From Lentinus brumalis (Eukaryota; Basidiomycota; Agaricomycetes; Polyporales; Polyporaceae), in NCBI GenBank assembly GCA_001792895.1, contig MARA01000009.1, forward strand, positions 992,001-1,056,000: a DNA stretch of 64,000 nt. Reading direction: 5' to 3'. The position numbers were made by a program, and so were the translations under genes. Below the pieces are notes generated by a model. That model was not told the origin of the DNA, did not search any database, and saw nothing but the letters and a program-made list of their open reading frames with translations. Positions 26,247-39,200 of this stretch are shown piece by piece. Every line of letters begins with the position of its first letter. Within the stretch, counting starts at the first letter, position 1.

Positions 26247-27436
26247 ACACTGTGGAGACTCGAGCTCAGGCGCACGATCCGCTCCTGGGTGCGGCACATT
26301 CAAGGGCGGGTGCGGTTGCACGGGTTTGGAGAGACAATTCCGAGCGCGGCACCTCGGGGACGTTCGGCGACGAATGATGGAGAGGTCGAAACTGTGTGGG
26401 TTTACGGCAGGAGCGTCGGGGCAGAAGGTTACGCGTGTCCAGCGGAGAGGCAGGTGCGGACAATGTTTTCCGGTGACATATCGGCCGCAATCAGAGACGA
26501 GTGTCCGCGATACCAGGCGCCACGAGTTTCTTGTGACGGCTATGTGCTCCCGCTAGCCTAGTGCGCAGCTGCAAGCACCTCACTTCCTCTCCTTCAGCTC
26601 GGACCATCACAAAGTGTTGGCGGGATCGATGTCCAGTGTCCACCGACTGGAAACACACGCGAGGGGAGTTCTGAGCAGGCCCCGATAGCTCAGCAAGAGG
26701 AACAGAGATGCAGGCTGTGCTGCAGCGGACGAGTGGGAGGAACGAATGACGCAGCCCCGAGGATTATCGACAGCGAAAGCGAGAGGAAGCACGGCTAGGG
26801 CCACCACGACGAGATATGTTCACGTTGTAAGCTCCGATGATCTGGACGCACGGCGTGCCCCGTCTTTGCCCCGTCGTTGTCGGCGAGGTCAACGAGCCCA
26901 CAGTTGCATCCTCTTCCCGTACGGCTGGAGACCTCTGTCCAGCCGAGCAAGTAGGCCATCTGCTGGGCATCGCAGTGCGACCGCCTGCCTTGGGTGGAGC
27001 ACATGTAGTGCGAAGGTCGGTGCCGCAGTGCTAGACGGAGGCGAGAGGAGTCCGGGAGAGGCGGAAGTTTTGACTAAGGGCGATGGAGACCGGAGAGGTG
27101 GATATGCTGGTTCGGGAAGAGTCGCGTCGGCGACGTTCAGCTGAGACGCAGGTGCGCGGGCTCCACGGTGACGGGTGAGACCGCCTGCTCCGAGTTTGGA
27201 GCAGGCGATGGTGGATCCGGAGGCGCAGAAATCGCAGGCTCATGTTCGGCCGACACTAGACCAGGAGGACATAGTATGTGAACGGAGAAACAGCACAGAT
27301 CGCGTTTGGAGAGCCAACAAGAACCGACATAACCTCCGAGGCATCCTCCAAGAGGTCCGGTTCCTTGCGAGCAACCCGGCGCCTGGGACCAGATGAACAG
27401 TCCTCCGCATGCCATGCGCGTTGGGGCACAAGTAAA

Positions 27437-27547
27437 TTGACGCGACTTGACGCGACGTGACGCGCCCTGACGCACCTTGACGCGACAGACGCCCGCGCTT
27501 GCCGCGCTGTGTGACGCGACCTGGACGCGACTTGAGCGCGACTTGAC
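27437..27547. repeat. GACGCGAC-type short-motif array 1
   Basis: About ten degenerate copies of a 10-11-bp motif, roughly TGACGCGACT, in one orientation. The motif recurs in the arrays at 27973 and 28464 within 1.1 kb. The copies are imperfect and contiguous, so this is a minisatellite and not a CRISPR-like array. Confidence 0.75.
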
Positions 27548-27972
27548 ATAGAGAAGCCGGTTTGAGACGACGTTTGGGAAACGCCTGCTGCAATCTGAAG
27601 TGTCCTAGATCATCTATTGTAGGACGAGCAATGGAGCCTGGATGCGTGAGACACAAGCTTAGGTGAATGCTACTTACTAGAGTACTTACTCATTCAGAAC
27701 GGCTCGGACAGGGGTAATCTCATGGCGATATAACGGGTTTCCTGAGTCGGTCTTCAAGGGGTGCAACGGATCGCAATACAGGCCAGCCAGTGTGGGAGGT
27801 AGTGGCAGATGTGAGTGAGAGCAAGTGTTCGCTCATGTTTGATCTTCGCCATCTGGACCTGTCACGTTCCAGTCGTCGGGGTGTGTGTATGACACAAGTA
27901 CGATGAAGTTGACGGTGGTTTACGACGTGAGTCTGTCGGTCGTGAGAGCATTGAAATTTTGAAAGCTTGCAC

Positions 27973-28146
27973 ATTGACGCACCATGCCGCGACATTGACG
28001 CACCGTGCAGCGACGTGAGCGCGACGTGCCGCGACCTTGACGCACCGTGACGCGACCGTGCCGCGACCTTGACGCGCCGTACCGCGACCTTGACGCGACG
28101 TGACGCGCGCTGTGCCGCGAGTGTGACGCGACCTCGACGCGGCTGC
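27973..28146. repeat. GACGCGAC-type short-motif array 2
   Basis: Longer array of the same degenerate motif (TGACGCACC, TGACGCGACC, TGCCGCGACC variants), over about 170 bp and in the same orientation as array 1. Variation within the motif is mainly GACGC versus GCCGC. Confidence 0.75.
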
Positions 28147-28463
28147 TTGAAGTCAAGAGCCAACTCAATGTTCTGCAGCCCCTAGAAGCTGACCTTGTAA
28201 GCACAAACGAGTTCTATTAGCTTGTACAAACTCCCAGAAATGTCTAGCTTGCTGTGCATGACCTGGCAGGCGAGTCGGAGGGCACTGTCGTGTTCTAAGC
28301 CCCCGACGAGCGCTTGGCGAGTCCGCAGACAACGCTGTTTGCTGAAGGTAGAGGAGGGTTTCATTCATAATTTCGGAGCTATTTAGTCTTTGTTAGGGTG
28401 TCTCTTGCTTATGAGCTCATCCTTGACCTGTGCAGAGACCATTGAAGCACAGGGAGAAATGCC

Positions 28464-28531
28464 GAGACGCGACGTGACGCGAGCTGACGCGGCGCGTCAC
28501 GTCGCGGCAGGTCGCGTCAGGTCGCGTCAAA
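28464..28531. repeat. GACGCGAC-type array 3 with orientation switch (inverted repeat)
   Basis: The left half carries the motif in the same sense as arrays 1 and 2 and the right half carries its reverse complement. A perfect 14-bp inverted repeat results: CGCGACGTGACGCG at 28468-28481 and CGCGTCACGTCGCG at 28493-28506, with an 11-nt spacer. Each arm is itself nearly palindromic, so a stable hairpin is expected. Confidence 0.8.
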
Positions 28532-28619
28532 TTCTGTTTGCCCCGCGCGTTGGGATCTCCAGATGGACTGCACGATGCGGTCTGGTAGGGGGCTCCTGAG
28601 CGCTGGGCAGTCGTCGACA

Positions 28620-30705
28620 AAGTGAGACTGAACGAGTGGTTGCGGGAAAGGGAGGAACGTCTGCGGCAGCCACGGCGCGGATAGACAATGGAGGTGAGCA
28701 AAGGTCGGGAGCGGAGAGCGGGGCGACGGGCTTGTCGTGCGAGGCTTGTCCGGGTCTAGCGGTGTTCCCCCTCCTCCGCCTCCTCCGGTACAGCTTGCTT
28801 GGAGGTCCGCCGATTGCGCGCGAAGAGTGTGGAGTGTCGGGAGAGCGACTTACATCATCTACTCCCTGTTTTGCGCGCAGTATCTCCTGGGTCGTACGCC
28901 CATCCTGCCGTGTCTCTCCGCAACAACTCCCCTCTTTGCCAGACTTCCAGTACCTCCGTGTAGTGTGTTTCGAGCGACGGCCGCGCGTAATGGGTAGGTG
29001 CCCGGGAGCTCGACGATGGTTCCTCGAAGCTCGCGGTGTTCCATGTCGCGGTCTCGGCGACTTACTGCGTGGGTGGAGGTCAGCGACTGTCCCTTTCCAG
29101 CCGGGGTCCGCACAGTCAGTGCATATGCGGACGCGAGCAGAAACGGAGACTCACATCGCAGCCTTGATGTTTTGCTGTGGAGAATGATCGTGACGATGGA
29201 GTGGAGGGATCCCGGTCACCCTCGAGGAGACGTACGGGCTCGTGCGAGGCTTGTCCAGGTCTAGCGGTCTTCCCCTCCTCCGCCTCCTCCGGGACAGCTT
29301 GCTTGACGTCCGCCGATTGCGCGCGAAGAGTCCGGAGTGTCGGGAGAGTGACTTACATCATCTACTCTCTCATTTGCGCGCCGTATCTCCTAGGTCGTAC
29401 GTACGCCCATCCCGCGGCATCTCTGCGCAACGACTCCCCTCTGCTCCGGACTTCCAGTACCTCCGCGTAGTGTGTTTCGAGCTATGGTAGCGCGTGACGG
29501 GTACAGACCATGGAGTTCGACGACGGCCAAGCTAGCAGTGTTCCATGTTGCGATCCCGGCGAATTACTGCGTGGATGGAGGTCAGCCACTGTCACCATCC
29601 AGCCAGGGTCCGCACAGTCAGTGCATATGCGGACGGGAGTAGAAACGGAGACTCACATGGCAGCCTTGACGTTTTGGTGCTGAGAATGATCGTGACGATG
29701 GAGTAAAGGGATTCCGGTCACCCCTCGAGGAGACGTGCGGGCGGGCACATGCAAGCTTAAGGATGCCGGCTGGTCATATGTAGGATTCGAGCACTACAGC
29801 AAGTCAGCACGCGACCGGGTGATTGACGGATGCAAGTACGCACAGCGGGTGCTGAGATCGAGCGTGACGGGGCAGGGCGGATCGAACTTCAGCTTCAGGG
29901 TGTGCACGCTGCATGCGACCGCAGAGTAAAACAGGGCGAGACAGCACCGTGCATGAGAGCAGCAGAGCGGGTGAGAAGAATAGCGAGGTCGGTGAGTGGG
30001 TGAGTGAGAGCAACGGCGAGCCCGACGGCGGCGACGACGAGGCGCCCCAACGTGGCGGCGTCTGCGATAACTGGAGTTCTCCGTCTTTTCTCGCGACGAC
30101 GACGGCGACGACGCAAGACGGCAGCGAACACGCAGGTAAGCACGCGAGGTATGTTTTATGCCGGTGAGGCTGATGCAGTAGACCGTTGTGCTCACTGCAG
30201 ACACAGGCGACTCCCGCAGGCACCTGTCCAAGCAATGTCTCGCGCCGGCCCTCGACGTGCAGACTCGACTCGACTCTCTCATCCGACTCGCTCTCCGACT
30301 ATGTCTTCTGTCTGGCTGTGTATTGGACAGTGCCGTGCCGACGTCGCACTTGGGAGGAATGGACTCGGGTTACAGTCGCGTCTCACCCCAATTCATAAGT
30401 GAGTTTTCGCCTTCTTACATCTCATACTTGCTGCGTAACTCACGTTGGCACAGAACCCTCTACATCGCAACCATCACGCTACTTGGCCTCACACGTTTAC
30501 GGGACAGAGAAGAGTCCGCTGCGACATTTATCCAAGTGTCACCTGGCTTCAGGACAGCATGGACTCTATCAGCAGCGACTTAGACAGCTCCGCCGCCCTT
30601 CCCCGCGCGCAAATCTCTAGTCTCGCTCCAGCGGGGTGATCCCAGCCTCGCGGTGCGACTATCCCCTTCACTGTGATCCTCTTTCAGTCTCTGATCCTAA
30701 GCAGC
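28620..30705. repeat. Duplicated block D1, third copy (left part)
   Basis: It matches about 5215-6680 and contains an internal tandem duplication. The end shares the CCCAGCCTCGCGGTG run with 6632 and 24155. No continuous reading frame is kept between the copies, so a protein product is not supported. Confidence 0.7.
28736..29745. repeat. Tandem duplication, about 505 bp per unit
   Basis: Unit one begins at 28736 and unit two at 29241, both with CGTGCGAGGCTTGTCC. They stay alignable to about 29240 and 29745. They differ by scattered substitutions and small indels, so this is not a very recent event. The related block at 5330-5830 has one unit only, so the doubling is specific to this copy. 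Confidence 0.8.
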
Positions 30706-33269
30706 ACACTGTACGCATCCGGACACACACTGTCAGCCAACGCGACGATGCAGGGGAACCAAAGTCGACGCTCACGATTGCGTGACTGCTCGGAGGAGAT
30801 CCGAGTCGGAGTTCGGGGCCACATATGTCTTCAATCATCAAAGTGAGTCGCTGTTCGCGAGAGCCACAAACGAGGCTAACGGCTAATTCGAGCATTCAGT
30901 GCTCAAAAATGCTCGCGTCCACGCGTGCGTGAGTCCTCCTCATACCCTATGCCATCGTATGTTCAATCGGGCGTTCTCGCCCAGGGACCTGTTCGTTGAC
31001 ACCCGTTCTGCTTCCCCGCATCATCCAACATGCCCATTCTTGCATCGTTCCAGTAGGGACGACCACAGCCGTCCTCGATCTCGCGCACCCGTTCACCTTC
31101 CACAGCAACCCTTCCCACAGTAGTCTCGACAACGGTATCCACCCTCCCCCGAACGTTAGGTTGCTGCCGCCGACAACACTAGCTTTGCCGTGAAGGCAGA
31201 ACAGCAGGTAGAGAGCCAGATCGACGCCCGGACGACCGTATAGCCAATGGTCCGGGTCCTCAAGATCGTCGTGCATTGCATCCTCCCCCGGCTGCAGTTT
31301 GCGGTCGTCAAATCGGAGACTGTCCCTTGTGCTCATCCATTCGCTCCTGCTCGCCCTCCTTACATATGACACTCGGCGCATCTTTCTCAGATTCTAGTTC
31401 GGCGTTCGCTGAAGACAAACCGGCTCGTCTCGGAGCGCAGATGCAAACCCCAGTTCGAGCCCCCGCGACCGATCGCACGAGTGTTCACTCCCGAGCTCAC
31501 TGTCATTCGTTTCCTCCACCATCTTCATTCAGCCAGGATCGGCACCGGTCGGCGCACCAGAGCATGAAGTCGAAGACTCAATTCGGAATCGAGGTCGGGC
31601 TGAGTTATCAAGCTTCGAAGACGCAGACATTCATCAACATCCTACCCGTTCTGCGCAGAACCATATCACATGAGGCAACAGGGTGCGTGGGTCCAGGCCC
31701 TCATTTCCCTATGCTGCGGCTCGCCCCTGTCCTTGCGTTCAGCATGATGTCTGTGCTGGTCGCCGTCTTGTTGGGACCTGCCGCGATAGGCTCGGACGCA
31801 TGCGGTGCTCCTCGTCCGCCATGCGTACTCGTGCACGCTTCCGCCAGGTCTTGAGATCCTGAACTTTGCAGCAGGCCGACGAGTCACGACTACGGCTCTT
31901 CATCTGTCGGTCCCACTGCTCGGCGACATGCCGGGCTCCATGGTCGTCAGGGCGCAAGTCGGTATCGTCTGGCTCTAGCGAGAGTCTGGGTGGTGCGGGA
32001 TGTGCTTGTAGACGGTATCATCAAGGTGGCCGCGCAGTTGTGCAGATCGCCGACACCTGCAGTGGACGACTCAGCGCTCAGCGTCTCCGTTCAGCCTTCG
32101 ATGTTTATCTGTCGTACCGCGCCAGGATCTCGACGCATAGCTCCCGTTACGGTGTCGCTCACAGCGCCTCCTAACACCGGAGCAGGGCCAAGTGAGCTCA
32201 AATGTCATCCGCCGGTGCTGGTAGACATCGATATGGTGCTAGCATACGTCTCCACGGCTTTCCACCAACGCGACAGCGCTCTCTGGGTGCGCAGAATCCC
32301 CGTCGACCTATAGCGCTGCATCGCCGCATCGAACAGCAACAGGTCGCCGCGAGCATCCGTCGTTCCTTCTGCGTCTGCCCTCACCCTGGCCTGCTAGCTC
32401 ACACGTGCTCTTCTCTCCGTCCGGGCGGTTGCAGCCCCGGTGTCACTTTCCACGCATCCTGTGTACGTATCGTCTACGCAAGCCTTCTGTCTCCCATTCC
32501 TTTGAACGCTATGCACATGCAGGCCGAGAAGAGCGAGTGCCGCCCACCCCACGCATGAGGCTACCGCGGACTCGTACTATATACATGTGGTATCCCTTTG
32601 CGTTTGAGATGTCACTGTCTTGTCGTGACCATCAGTTATCAGTGTAATGTCTCCAGGCTGCCCCGGCGACGACTCGTGCAGCGTCCGATCCAGTCTTGAT
32701 CCTGAAGTCGCCCAGCAAGCCATGCCACAACATTGTCCGGGAGCGAGGACAGCGGTGCGTGAGGAAGAGCCCAAGTCATGCAACGTGGTGGTAAGTGCTG
32801 TCAGTGGAGGACACGGTGGACAGCTTCTTGGAAGGTGTTCGCCGATCTGATGCCTATGTAGTACAGCCCGAGGCAAGAATAGTATGTAGTACTCAGCGTG
32901 GCTCTGCCCGTAGCTCACTTCAGGGACTCATGCTACCGTTACCGCCTCATGCAGGCATGCATATGCTTTGATTTCGATACATATGTATCGCTTCGAGTTC
33001 AAAAGTCGGTGAGTGAATGTTTCCGCCCCAATCCGTACCAGTTCATAGAACGGAACGCTCTACCGCCGGATACGTTCTTTGACGGCGTGTACCACCACGC
33101 TGCACGACTTCCTTACTTTGCTTGACAGGTTCTGCGATCGCGCACATATGCACTAGCGCCGCGTGCCTGCAGGCAGTTCATCCGCACATCGCCCTAGCTA
33201 TTGCTCCTGCCCTTCGTCTACTGTCATCTTCTACTCGACGTCAAGGCTTTCTGCAGCTCATGCCCTACA
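30706..33269. other. Stretch upstream of DUF6535 copy C, no supported gene except duplicated flank
   Basis: A 192-codon plus-strand frame at 31276-31854 has a hydrophobic run (LAPVLAFSMMSVLVAVLLG) that could be a membrane segment, but no family match and no supporting exons. From about 32400 the sequence is the copy-C counterpart of the 5' flank of copy B. Confidence 0.4.
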
Positions 33270-36200
33270 ATGTCCCAGGACCCAACGACGACCTCCAGTC
33301 CTGCGCAAGGAGTCGCAAATTCCACGCCCGCCACCTCGGGCGCAGCAGCTTCGCATGAGGCAGCAGCAGGCGGTGCCGCTAGTAGACCACAGGTGCAAGA
33401 GCCTCCACAGGTGAGCATAGTGGTGTTCAGTGAGTCGGCAGGCTGACCATAACATGGCGCTCTCAGGCACCAAACGATGCCAAAGACAAAGAGCCCGAGT
33501 GGAAGACCGCGGAAGATCTGGAGGTAAGCGGAACGAGTAGCGCGAGGGGTGGCTGCGCGCATGGCTCAACAGCGCACAGGCATACTGGGAGGCCAGAAAA
33601 ACGTTCTTTACCGAGAAGCAGCGTGCAGATGCTTGGAAGGAGACGGCGGAGATCGTGGAGAAATACAGCGACGAGCTCGTCGACCGGTGGAACAAGGAGA
33701 TTGATAACCTGCTCATTTACGTATGTCACCTACTTCGCCGACCTCAGCACCATTGCTAACTCAGACTGATGTCCTTGTCATACAGGCAGGTTTGTTCTCG
33801 GCGATCCAGACGGCATTCAACATCGAGTTGTATAAGCGCCTCATTCCCGATCCCGCCCCCGCCCCCGATCCCGTCCTCGTCGCCCTCGAGAGGATCTCGG
33901 CGCAGCTCAGTGGCTTCACCGTGAACCAGGCCTTCGTCAACTCCACACAATCCCCCTTCGTGATACTTCAATCCACGCCCTCTACCCCTGCTGTGCCGCT
34001 ATGGGCCGTCGTGCTCAACGTGCTCTGGTTCTCGAGCCTCATCTCGAGCCTCGCCGCCGCTTCCATCGGAATCATGGTGAAGCAGTGGCTCACCGAGTAC
34101 AAGTCCGGGGTCTCTGGGACGTCGCGCCAGACCGCGCGCCTCCGCCAGCTTCGTCTCAACAGCTTGCAGCGGTGGCGCGTGAAGGAGATCGTGAGCTTTC
34201 TCCCCGTCCTTCTCCAGATTGCCTCGGGACTGTTCTTCGCCGGGTTGCTCATCCTGCTGTGGAACCTCAACCGCACCGTGGCCATCGTCGGAACCGTCTT
34301 GGTCGGCATTCTGGCAGTCTTCTCCCTCTCCACCATCATTCTCCCCAGCGTCGCAACACATTGCTCCTACCTCTCGCCACCGTCGCGGGCACTCTTCGGG
34401 CTCGTTCGACTGGCGTATAAGGCTCCATATCTCCTTCGACTTAATCTGTGTACTTGGATCCTCAGTCGATACAGCGCAACTGACTGTTTGCTGTGGTTTC
34501 GGAACAATATCGATTCACCTTCTTTCCGGTCTGAGCATCCTCATATCCACCGCCTTTGCAGGATTCTCTTCCCGCTTGGAACCGCCTCCACCCTGGCGTG
34601 GCGCGGGATGGAAACTGCCCTTGTTTCTCGACATACAGAGTCACTAGACGGCGAGATGGTAGCAACTGCATACACGACCTCGATGGATACCAATTTCCTG
34701 CATCACGCCGCTCTGTGCACCACAGAGCTTACCCGCGAGGCCACGAGGACCTGCTTCCAGCGAATTATGTCAGCGAACATCGCGCATGGGGGGACGGACG
34801 GACTTTGGAAGCCAATGCAGTCGGTGCACTCTTGCACGTGGAGCGGCGCCCTCATCGCCCTCATAGATGCCTCTGGCAATAACACTGCGTGGTCATCGAC
34901 CTTGGTTGTGGCGTTCGACACTGCGTACAACTACATCGGTTTTTCAAGTCAACAGCTTCAGTCAGACACTCCAGGGACACGTTTGCTCTGTGTGGACCTC
35001 GCACGTATTATACGCCACTACAACCGCAGCACACTACCTCCCGACTCTCCGCATATTGCTGAGTATATATACGAGCTCGACCTGGGGCGCCTTATGGACT
35101 ATACTCGAGACATGAATCTAGGAAATGATGTCCGCCAGCACGGTAACTTCCCATATTCAAGTCGCTTTGTTGACCGCCTTCGAGCTAACACATGCATACT
35201 AGTTGTCTCGGCCTGCATCGGCGACGCACTCAAGGGTTTAGAGGGGTCCATCATCGAGGACGCAAGCATTGAGCCAGCCCTGACCGCTCTTGTACCCATC
35301 ATCTATTGCGTCCCGTCAAAAACTGGGTTGGACTACAAGTGCGATGACCCGGAGTACAAGGCCGTACAATCTCAGGCTGCCCGCGCGCTGAAAGCTTTCT
35401 CGAATTTTCTATCTACAAATCCCTCCTTGGCGCAAGAATACGCATTCAGGATAGACAATGTTTTCGATGCGCTCCGCGAGCATGGAGAGCGGGTCTCATG
35501 TCCACAGAGCTGCGACGAGCCATCGTCCGCTATCGAGATGCATATCAGAGTGCGCATGCAGAACTCCCATTATATTGGCACTGGAACGAGGCATGGTTCC
35601 AGACTCTCAGGCGCGAGATCATGATGGACGACTCCGGGCAGGTGCGCATGCGTCGACTCTGTCCTAGTACATGTTCGCTAACTTCCGGTCATCTAGAACA
35701 CCACCGCCGGTGTTGCGTCTACATCTGGGGGAACCGCGGACCCGCTGACCATCGCCGCCCCGACTGCAGCATGCGACAACTCTGTCAGAGTCGCCGCTGC
35801 ATCTCAGCAAATAATATCCGGGACCCCAGATGGCATCCAGACAGAAACGGTACCAGTGAACGGATCCTCCACGCCATCCACCTCTCCTCCGTCCACCGCT
35901 CAGATCGCACCCACCGTGGTTCCCAACGAATCAGTGGACAGTGCCCGAGGGGAGGCAGACGTACACCCCCGACGGAGCTGAATGCGAACGGTCACTCAGC
36001 TGCAGCCGCTTCTCCGCCTTGTATTCGCACTGAAGCCGTGGACGAATCTGCCGACAGCCACCCAGGTGCTGTAGACGACGAGCGCGGTGCCCAGCTGGCC
36101 GCGACAGAATCCTCCATCGAGGCTCCACCGTTCCCCGATCACACCGCGACCGTCAACGAACCTGCAGTCAGCGTCCCGGGTACTGCAGAGGGCGACCGGG

Positions 36201-36298
36201 GAGCCCAGTCCCAGGAGAAGCTGGCGACGAACGGATCCTCTTCCGCCCCCGGGCCGTCCACACCTCCGCCGTCCTCAGGTGGCTCCGGCCTGCCTTGA
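33270..36298 (+). CDS. DUF6535 domain membrane protein, copy C (two frame-breaking deletions in C-terminal half)
   Basis: The exons 33270-33410, 33467-33523, 33580-33720 and 33786 onward match copy B in position, size and phase. The DUF6535 core is intact (LYKRLIPDPA, PLWAVVLNVLW, SGLFFAGLLILLW). A segment around 34390-34530 differs from both other copies. Near 35490 four bases are missing compared with B (GAGCGGGTCTC for GAGCGGGCGGGTCTC). The frame therefore ends at 35624 after about 725 residues. Near 35968 one C is missing in a C run compared with A. Between those two sites the ancestral frame, and after the second site the shared SGGSGLP tail, remain readable. The domain half may still be made as a shorter membrane protein; the C-terminal half is probably lost. 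Base-calling error could explain the one-base change but less easily the four-base one. Confidence 0.82.
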
Positions 36299-39200
36299 CG
36301 TTGAACTTTGTCTGCGTTTCCGCCTTGCAGCTATTTCTGAATCACCGTCCCACAGTGCACTGCCTCGCTTTTCCCCTCTCTCCCATAGCTCGTCCCGAAA
36401 CATCGACCCGCTCCCTCTCTTCCCGCTTCCATCTCATATATATCGTCCCATGCATGCTGTCTTGTGCCTCTCATTGTTCCGCGTCCGTCTAGTTTTCTAC
36501 GGCTCTCGAGTCGTCCAGCTTACACGCGTCGTTGAATCCGGCTCTCCGCTCGCTCTCCGTTACTCGATCCTTCGTATTTACTGCCAGTTTCATAATCCCA
36601 CTGGCAGTCACACTCGCAGGCAGAGTTTCACGAACTCAGCATGATATTCTTCTGTACCTACTACATCGCGTACTACTATGCTCCGGATCTAGCTAGTACA
36701 GCATCCAGGAGGCCGCATATCTGCAAACAGTTATGTTCCCAGCCAGCGGTCCAGAAGAGCGTCCTCACGGGGCTCGGATCGTCGATCGAGGACGACCCAT
36801 TCGGTATGCACGTCTGCCGGGGCTGACATGCGTGCCTTAGTCGTGGGAGGTCGAAGGAGCAGTCTGGGAACGCGGAGTCTTCGTTGAGGTCAAGAAGGGA
36901 CAGAGCTACCCTCGGTCCGAGTCGACACCATGCAGTGACTCAGTTGCGACTCGGATACCCGACCTTGTCCTGAACGCCGTTGTAGTTGTCCGAGCTGGAT
37001 GTCCGTTTGAAGCTGTGAGCGACAAGTCTCGCTATCAGCGGACGCATTGGTGACGGGATCCGCAAAATACGTACCTAGACGACATGGTCTGCGAGACTCT
37101 GGCGTGGCCGCGTCACGGTGCCTCCTCCGTGAGGCAGATACGACCTGCATCGGGTCAGATCGCCGTGTGACGAGGAAGGGCACGACCAGCCGATCGGAGA
37201 ACCATACATGGACCGAGCTCGAAGTCGTAACAGCGAGCATAGAGAACGCTCCGAGTCTTGACGACGGGACACCTTGAAGAGGAAGGTCGCCGATTAAATG
37301 CACAAGGTCAGTCGTTACGATGGATGTCCGACGTAGTGACGGTAACACTATAGCCCAGCCGACCATCACGACTGCTCTATGCACTTGCGGAGGTCGCGCG
37401 GGGAGTCGGCTTGGCTATCACCACGAGAGTCGAGACCCACCTCACACGCCGACAAGCCCACCTCACACCTCTGCCGTCTCCGAAGCACTGAGCCTAAACA
37501 ATGGGTCTGGAAGGACGAGACGGTGGTGTTGGCGTGAACACGGCCATGGCCACGAGCCACACCTGGCACGATGTCGACAAGCGGCCTCGCACCTCCGCGG
37601 CGTGGCTGCGCTATCGTCGGCGATGCCTGTAGCTTTACCGACGCCCGTTCATCTTCGCATACTGTGCGGAGGGACAGTCGGAAGCCCGTGTGTGTCCGTG
37701 AGACCGTGACCGTCGAAGATGAGCGATAAACGCTGGTACCTGAATTCTGCAGCTCGTCGGCGCACAGCTAGCCCGCGCATAAGTTAGTTGGGTCCAATGT
37801 AGGATGCGGTATGACTCCTACCTGGGGACGACTAGCGGTAGAAACGGCATGTGGTGTCCCCAGCGAGATACCTGCGGGGCGTAAGCCTAGGTGAGTGAAC
37901 GAGAAGATGTGGGCAGTCTTACAACACACGTGTATAGGACAGCATACGTACCGTGTTCGTCACTATCCAACAGTTTCAGTCGAGCTGGATGTGAGCGCTG
38001 AGAGTCAGCAGCAACAGCTGCATGTGCTGGAGTGGAGGCGGCAAGGAGAGGATGGAAGTAGTTCGAGACGAGGAGGCGGGAGGACTTGGAATGGAGCTTT
38101 CAGGACATCCCTTAGACTGGCGGGAAGGGGCAGCGCTACATGGCGAACAGCCAGAGAGCTTTACGCGTCTTGCAGCAACCGTTGCAGCAGAGCATAGTCG
38201 ATCTTCCTCATGGCGGTCGTAGTTGCAAGCCGCTGTAAGTAGATAAGTACGTCTAGCCGCCTGCTAAGTTACACCGATGACGTCACGGTAGCGTGGCAGC
38301 CACTGTCTGACGGGAGCTCGTTGCAAGCATCCTCAGCTCTATCAAGCTCACCCACTCCGACCTGAGACAAGCTCGCCCGAGTCTGCGATCTGCCCGACTT
38401 TGCTGCTGTCTACGGCCCCTCCGCGATGCGCGCTCGAATCCGGAGTCTTATAGCAAGCTGCATCTCTGCAGCTCTCTAACCCTCCGTCAACTTCATTTCG
38501 CTCATCCTTTCCTGACGGCCCGTCTGTATGATTGTTTTCTGCGCTACTCGGACGTGTCTCTCAATATTGGTGTTCTAGGTCAGGGCCAGACCTCCGCCGG
38601 CGTTGAACGTCAAGATTGCGCACAGTGCTGATGAGAGAGAAGATAGCAAGGCCAGTACCGCTGCGACTAGTGCAAGGGAGCTCACTCAGGTCAGTTCTTC
38701 TCTCTATGTTAGCACTGTTCTGCACCATCGTTGACATACAGATAACTTCGCTCCCTCTGTATCCACTTCGGACCTCGTGTTCTTCCCGACAAGGTGAAGC
38801 TCATCAAGACATGTCTCCAGCTCTTGCTTTGGACACATCGTTGCAATATCAGGAGTCCGAAGTCGCGTCGCCGAGCAACGGGAACTCACAGACGTCGACT
38901 GAAACCGCGTCAGTCTGCGCGACTTGGTACCAGGCGAGTCGTCTCTCGGCACTCCCACTTCCTCATCTTTCCTACCGTTGTCATCGCTCCGTGGAGCCCC
39001 AATGTTCCGTCATCGCACACCTCAGCTATCGTATGCGTCTCTGCACATACCCGTGCCGTCCACGTTTCCGGGATCAACCTACAGCAACCTTCTCTGCTTG
39101 AATCCGGGCGCGCCGTCGAGGAGGCTGTCAGCCACTGCGAGCGGGCCAGATATTGTTGTGGCTGGCTCGTCGGGGCCGCCCAAGCTTCGCTGACGACATC

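Larger units (their letters stand above)
26247..28619. other. Gene-poor stretch holding GC-rich motif arrays
   Basis: Apart from the three short GACGCGAC-type arrays listed separately, I see no gene. Open frames at 26746-27144 (plus) and 27240-27656 (minus) lack recognisable motifs. Those over the arrays are artefacts of the repeat. Confidence 0.4.

Noticed and set aside
26676..26760. tRNA-like GATAGCTCAG stretch
   Set aside because: No T-arm or matching acceptor stem follows at the required distance.
27437..28531. CRISPR-like array
   Set aside because: Motif copies are degenerate, contiguous and only 10-11 bp without unique spacers; the genome is eukaryotic.
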